Assembly (NCBI GenBank): GCA_030704615.1
Contig: CM060731.1
Coordinates: forward strand, 14,384,001-14,448,000
Length of the DNA stretch: 64,000 nt
DNA from: Takakia lepidozioides
Lineage: Eukaryota; Streptophyta; Takakiopsida; Takakiales; Takakiaceae
Direction: 5' to 3'
Part shown: one piece after another, positions 58,835-64,000 of the stretch
Layout: every line of letters starts with the position of its first letter
How positions within the stretch are numbered: the first letter of the stretch is position 1
Translations under genes and position numbers: made by a program
Notes under the pieces: generated by a model
The model's database searches: none
Told to the model about the DNA's origin: nothing
The model's input: only the letters and a program-made list of their open reading frames with translations

Positions 58835-61155
58835 TCATAACAATAATAGCAAATGAACACATGCTTCTCTGGAGGGTAAGGTATTACACCCGTGCAGGTG
58901 TTCGTACTCCCGGAAGTAACGCGCAGGGACATGAGAATCTCGATAACGATTGTTCTCATTGATTCTTCGCACTCGGTGATGGTTCCATGTCTCAACGTAT
59001 TCATCAACGGCTGCCTGGACAATCGGGATGTACACAAACAGAAATGGTTCCCGCTGCCATGGGTCATCCATGTTCAGAATACCATCAACCTCCATTTGTT
59101 GGAAACAGTTCTTGTAGAAGAAAACCACTCGTTCCCATAAGTGCCTCCACCAGTGCTCTATTCGCTACATGTCAAAACAGTCATGGAAAGCCTTGTCAAT
59201 TTTTAACTATCAAACTATCTTCCACGGACAACCTTACCATGGTGCTAACCCCCACGGTGCTGACCTTGTTGACTGTTGGGGTACTCACCTCACCCCTCGG
59301 CAGACATTATTCTTATGCAATGTGGGACATATATGTCACTCTACAAAGTTGCGAATATCTCAGGTTGTCAAGCTGCAGTGCTTTCATCTTCTTTATGCCC
59401 CACAAGAGCCCTCCAAACATCAAGGCCCTCTTGAAGTATACCAACTACAGTCAATTTGATGGACTACCAGTGGAATGCACACCCATTTTTCTCACATCTC
59501 AAACCTAGATAACCTTACAGCCCTTCACTTGCTCTCGTCATTCAATGTGCACATTTCTCCTCATTAGGGACTTCATCATCATAGCACCTCATTATGCGTG
59601 GATGCTCCTGCTAAAAATGGACTTCTAATATTGGCTCGAGCTCCCTCAATATGCTCTTTGATCAAGTTGTGTTCTGATGCGAAATCTGATCGAATCCTCA
59701 AAGGTACATTGTACTTGGAGACTGCCTCCCTGTAAGCTGTCCACAAATACGCTCGTTAGTGGTGCACTGTCATTTGGAAACTACAGCTAGTTCACTTGGC
59801 CAAAAAAGATGTGCAAAGTACATGGAGTCTTAACTATGTACCTGAGAAAATTGTCCCTGTAGTTTTGTCGCGGGCCACTTTGGCATACACCACAAAGTGT
59901 GAAGCCCCATCAATCCCTGCATGCACTCGTATTCCGAACATGTAAAGCTTGTCGTAGGCTGCAATAACATAAAAGGAAAAGCATGTTATTCATGTATGTG
60001 GACAGAAGGTGGCAGGTAGTCCTGCTAACTAGGTATTCGTATATAGTTTCCTGTTATTTCTGGTCTGGCTGTTAGAAAGAGCGTCCTACCAGTAAAGGCA
60101 CTATTCATGAGATCTCCCATGTATGAGAGTAATGCCTTACCTATTCACAAAGGGCTGACCTATAAAAGGCTAAACATTTTACAGACTCAGGTTGTTTTCC
60201 CCTTGAGGGATCATGTCCATACATTGCATGGGCTTTCTTTCATCCTAGAGGGTTGGATTAAATAAGTCAAACAATATGTCCATCTTTTGCGTCTCTCAGC
60301 TTTTATAGGATCCATAATCTTTAGGCATGCAGTTGCTTAACTACAGCCTCACCAAAACACTGATATATGCTGGAACATAGAGTTTTGTGATGTTTGCTCA
60401 TCCCTCCCCTTTCCAAATAGTAGATTGGACACTTTTGACAGCATTTTTGAACTACAATTCCATCACCATGTCTACAAAGAGTAGCAGATAGTGTGTAAGT
60501 TGGAATCTTTTCTGTAATACTCATTGTAACAAGAGCACTGTGGATGTAAGTCCATTGCAGTTTTCGAATGGCAGATTGATTAGAACGATGAGAGAAAGAG
60601 AGAGACATAAGACATCTATTCAACAACAACTATTTATCATGGTTCAATTCTATCAGATCTAAGGTTTGAAATCATTTGTAGCCTTGTAACCTCAAGATAG
60701 AACAACTACAGAGCAATGTGTTGTTTCAAACATAAAGGTCACTTACAATCTATGTGTCAAAGCCCTATCGGCATGGTGACATTGTATTGTCCCCGTTGAA
60801 GACATCGAGCCCTCAACCTTCTCTCATAGTGGTATGGTGATATGATCCGAAGTGCAGCTGCTACCTTGCGCTCAGGAACTCGAATGTTAAACGTTGCAAG
60901 GGCTGCCCGTACTTGTCTTATTCCCCAGTTCACGCCATTCTCATTGATGGGAAGCAAATTCTCAATCTTCTCACGTATTTCTAGCACAGTCAATTGATGG
61001 TATACGCTGAACTTGGACCCCAATATCCTACTCATGGTCCTTTCCAGTTGTCGTACATCGGGAATGGATAAAGCCTCAGCAATGTGTTTCAATGGCACTC
61101 CCTCCCGCAACATGGCTTCAACGTACTCCTCCATACTGACTACATCTTGCTCCAT
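58835..61155 (-). pseudogene. Integrase-core transposon protein (DDE type) with nonsense codon
   Basis: Four minus-strand exons join in phase: 61155-60747, 59958-59842, 59736-59588 and 59164-58835. The N-terminal part (NWGIRQVRAALATFNIRV, AAALRIISPYHYERRLRAR) is a helix-turn-helix-like region. Then comes the integrase core: HID, YDKLYMFGIRVHAGIDGASH (first Asp), YNVPLRIRSDFASEHN (second Asp), STHNE and RIEHWW (Glu), and finally AVDEYVETWNHHRVR. This follows the plan of the integrase-core proteins common in animals and fungi (GIDG...RSDHG...HNQRIERLW...WNHH). An in-frame TGA at 60757-60759 sits where the family has Trp in LWHID. It is likely a dead copy of a mobile element. Terminal repeats were not located. 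Confidence 0.75.
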
Positions 61156-62040
61156 CTTGTCAAAATCTGTTTACATTCTCATCATCCTTTCCGAGGAAAC
61201 TGCTTTGGCGAGTCAAAACAAGAAGTGATTGGATGTGCTGGCAAGAAACAAGTTGACATACCTCCCAGGCCCTTCACATGCCGAAGCCCTTACTGTATCT
61301 GGTATCTCTTGCTTGCTAAGAACTCTTCACCAGTCTCCACAGTCGCCCTACGCAAAGAGACCGCAATTCAATCCAACGCCCGGAATTCATGATAATGTCG
61401 ATCTCATGAGGTAGCAAGGCTCGGTGTACCCAAAATGAAAAATAGAATCTCCGATGGAGGTTTAGACACCTAAGTATCAGCAGCTTAGAATCCCCGCTTC
61501 TTTCTAGCCCTGTTCCAATACCAGCGCTAGACTTGTCCGACAAAAGTAGTTTAGATGGATGATTATAAGATGAATGAAAATGTTTTCCTTCATCCTCCGT
61601 CACATTATTGATTTCCTCTGTTGTTGTAGGCATTTGCTACCTGCTTGTGAGTTTGTCCAGAGATGTGGTGATTGATAGCCATGTAAGTGTTCTTGTGAGG
61701 CACAATTCTACTGTCAATAGGCATTTACATCATTGCTCTGGCTTATGAATTTTAGAATGCATGTGGATTGATTGTGGTTTGATGAATTTTAGTTCTATCA
61801 GGCAATAATGCAGCAGAGCTTGGTGAGGATGTGAGGCTCCATGATGTAGCTCACAGTTTATAATCCCATGTTAGAATTTGCAGAATTCAAGAAGTGCATG
61901 AATTTCAGATCTATCACTCTGTTGAATGATGCAAGTACTAATAGTGGAAGTAGTGAAGCTACTAGTGAAATTTTAGAGTCACACTTTACTTTTTTTAAAT
62001 TATGCCACTAGGCATTCTTAGAGGTGAGGGTGTTTGGCAG
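61156..62040. other. Stretch without a supported gene
   Basis: Lies between the integrase pseudogene and the lone YggS-like exon. No promoter or terminal repeat of the element could be recognised. Confidence 0.3.
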
Positions 62041-62128
62041 GTTGCAAACTATTTAGATCGGGCTGTAAGCGGACTGGGAAGACAGCCTTTGAAAGTCCTG
62101 TTGCAAGTGAACACTAGTGGAGAGGATT
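62041..62128 (+). pseudogene. Lone exon of a YggS/PLPBP pyridoxal-phosphate homeostasis protein
   Basis: After 'tttggcag', 29 codons read VANYLDRAVSGLGRQPLKVL and then QVNTSGED before a GTAAGT donor. This matches the conserved internal part of YggS-family proteins (LDRAV..LGR.PLKVLVQVNTSGE), which bind PLP and buffer its level. The diagnostic neighbouring exons (GENYVQE upstream, GLM.IG downstream) were not found in the window. It is either one exon of a gene whose other exons lie beyond the window or were removed by repeats, or a fragment captured by a transposon. Confidence 0.6.
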
Positions 62129-62342
62129 GTAAGTTTCACAGGCCCTCTTGTTCTTTCTTTGCCTGCTTGTTCCTAAGAATTTGTTGTCATCTTTAAGCAA
62201 TTAGAGAGAGAAAGAGAAACATATACATGCCTTTGAAGATATATCAAATTTTGAGGATATGATTGTGAGAACTCATAGATATCTTCTAAACACTGGCCTC
62301 CATGCATGTTAGGAAGAGAATACAGCCTACAAGTATTCCAAG

Positions 62343-63332
62343 ATGGATAACAGGTGCCTACGACCACCTTCTTCAGAATACGATGAAGGAGATGGGCATG
62401 ATACCTTCACTCCTCCACAAAGGGTGGTGTTGCCTTGCCAAGGACAGTCTTCAAGAATGCAATCAAATCTCTCCGCCAGTGCATCTCCAAGTCATCAAGG
62501 TTCAAGGTATAGTGCAGAGACCGAGACATTTACACCTCCTCCAAGGGTGGCAGTGTTTCCATCCCCACTTCAGGGACGTGAGCAAGGATTTGCATTTCCT
62601 CCCCAATTTGGGGGAGCTTCGAGAGGCAGACCAGCCGCAAGTGCTACACGTACTCGCCATTCACAAATCTTCAACCGGACTGTGTATCAATTACCAAGAG
62701 GAACCATTTGGGTGCGCAAACAAGGTGGTACAGTACCCACAGTGGCTACTTGGCCATCTGATATTCCAGCAGTGGCCATGAGTTTATCATTAGAGACTCG
62801 GTGGGCTGGTTGTGTGTACCCATCACCTTTCACACCCACCTCTGTGGAGTTCGCAATTGCAAATGCATTTGCGCAAGTCCCACGATATGCTCATACCACA
62901 AGGCCAACCTACTCGGGAATATTCTACAAGAGATCAAAGAGGCTAGAGGGGGCAGGTTCACAACGGAGTTATTCACTCTTACCATTTGTGGCAAATCCTG
63001 GAAGCTTGTTTGGAATGGTTACATCCAACACGTATTTGGTGTATTGCCCAGAGCCTAGCATCCTACCAAAGGCTGCTGTTACTTCTTACATTGCAATGTT
63101 GCAAGGAGACATGCCTAATGATGAAGATGACAGTACACTGCCTTCACCATATGAAGACCAATTTCCTCCCTCATCATTTGTTGCATCATCATCAAGGGGA
63201 CCAACATCAATCCCATACCGCGCTGGACCTTCTACAGGTACACTATTCTTGATGCATTTTCATGAAATTGAACTTCCAAGTAGAGACCTCTCTGAATTAA
63301 TTCTGCAGGTACAGAAGTTTAAGCTCCATTAA
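62343..63332 (+). CDS. Hypothetical 329-residue Pro/Ser-rich protein
   Basis: A single long open frame starting MDNRCLRPPSSEYDEGDG. The N-terminal third is low complexity and repeats the motif TFTPPxRV (DTFTPPQRVVLP and later ETFTPPPRVAVFP). The middle is more ordered (VYQLPRGTIWVRKQGG, WAGCVYPSPFTPTSVEFA), and the C-terminal part is acidic/Ser-rich. No family recognised. It may belong to the same mobile element as the integrase on the opposite strand, or to the LTR element to the right. Confidence 0.4.
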   Translation: MDNRCLRPPSSEYDEGDGHDTFTPPQRVVLPCQGQSSRMQSNLSASASPSHQGSRYSAETETFTPPPRVAVFPSPLQGREQGFAFPPQFGGASRGRPAASATRTRHSQIFNRTVYQLPRGTIWVRKQGGTVPTVATWPSDIPAVAMSLSLETRWAGCVYPSPFTPTSVEFAIANAFAQVPRYAHTTRPTYSGIFYKRSKRLEGAGSQRSYSLLPFVANPGSLFGMVTSNTYLVYCPEPSILPKAAVTSYIAMLQGDMPNDEDDSTLPSPYEDQFPPSSFVASSSRGPTSIPYRAGPSTGTLFLMHFHEIELPSRDLSELILQVQKFKLH

Positions 63333-63542
63333 GAAGGAATCTGTCTCTACCAATCTGGTCGTGAAGTGGTCTCTATATACCCCAATAATTTAGTGAACTG
63401 CAGCCTTGTGCCAAAAGTGATGGCACTTAGTGATACCCCATCCGTGGCAGGGAAGAAGCTTAGGGAGTATATGGTTGGGCAGAACAGAAATATTATGTGA
63501 CCATTTTAAAACTCACCAATCTCTGACAAAACAGAAGGTGGA

Positions 63543-64000
63543 TGTCACGGACATAGCCCAGAGGAACTTACCAGGAGTAAATACCAGAAGTTACAAAGTT
63601 ACCAAGTTACCGAAAGTTACCATGATCTACCATGATTTACCATTACTTACCAAGTTATCGAGAGTTTACCAAATTACCAAGAGTAACTTGGGAAACTGCT
63701 CAGGAAGCTTCATTTGGAGGAAATTTCTCCATCAAGATATCTCTTTTGTTTAAGGAAGCTTCTCCATCAAGAAACCTTTGTTTAATCTTGAAAACTTCTC
63801 CAGCAAGAAACCTCCATAGGGGAAGCTTCTTAGGGAAGCTTCTTAGTAGCCAGTATATATAGGAGACAAGACTGGATACTCTTCAGTCTCGCCAGCACCA
63901 GTTCAAGCTACACTACAATACACCCTACGTAATTTCGACGATTTAGTTTGACGCTGGCGTTGACTATTGTCACTTTCGACTGTTCCAACCATTTTGCAGT
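63543..64000 (+). mobile_element. Putative LTR start, truncated by the window end
   Basis: The sequence begins TGTCACGGACATAGCCCAG, the TG-start and wording common among plant LTRs. Inside are a cluster of GTTACC repeats (63585-63690), short repeated 'aagcttctccatcaagaaac' segments, and a TATA box (TATATATAGG at 63854-63863) with a plausible transcription start just after. The internal region and partner LTR would lie beyond 64000. Confidence 0.5.

Overview
This is a nuclear segment from a eukaryote, almost certainly a green plant of the streptophyte line. Genes are split into short exons (roughly 60-230 bases, with a few long ones) by GT..AG introns. There are no operons or bacterial-style gene packing. 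Several products begin with plastid-transit-like N-termini, and one is a cyanobacterial-type kinase. Spliced models were rebuilt by hand, and exon phases agree at every junction described as agreeing. I cannot name the species. The mix of transposon families (hAT, Helitron-like DUF6570, an integrase type better known from animals and fungi, LINE remnants) fits an early-diverging streptophyte, such as a charophyte alga or a bryophyte-grade plant, better than a flowering plant. That placement is inference.

Layout. 1-3.05 kb: 3' part of an EDEM-type alpha-mannosidase (GH47, ER quality control), + strand, with one in-frame TGA. 4.08-11.09 kb: a large plastid-type TPR protein gene, + strand. 11.9-17.5 kb: a complete but decayed hAT transposon with an 8-base target duplication, matching terminal repeats and, upstream of its transposase, a tandem array of exon/intron-like units. 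18.05-18.96 kb: LINE reverse transcriptase fragment. 19.39-22.82 kb: dipeptide epimerase-type enolase-superfamily gene, + strand. 23.49-25.97 kb: short-chain dehydrogenase gene, - strand, convergent with the epimerase. 26-36.6 kb: gene-poor, built of diverged segmental duplications, small inverted-repeat elements, a Helitron-like fossil and other transposon ends. 36.6-40.6 kb: small Lys/Arg/Ser-rich protein gene, - strand. 43.1-47.6 kb: protein kinase gene, + strand. 47.8-49.1 kb: an unrecognised small gene, - strand. 49-64 kb: mostly transposon-derived, with a LINE tail, two terminal-inverted-repeat elements, an integrase pseudogene, a lone exon of a YggS/PLPBP-like gene and a putative LTR at the right edge.

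The host genes have unrelated jobs (ER glycoprotein disposal, plastid TPR scaffold, dipeptide epimerisation, oxidoreductase, signalling kinase), and I see no shared pathway. The most unusual structures are the splice-site-bearing tandem array inside the hAT element, the integrase-type pseudogene, the tandem 26-40 kb segmental duplication in which one copy records an empty MITE site, and the recurrence of in-frame TGA codons at probable Trp positions.
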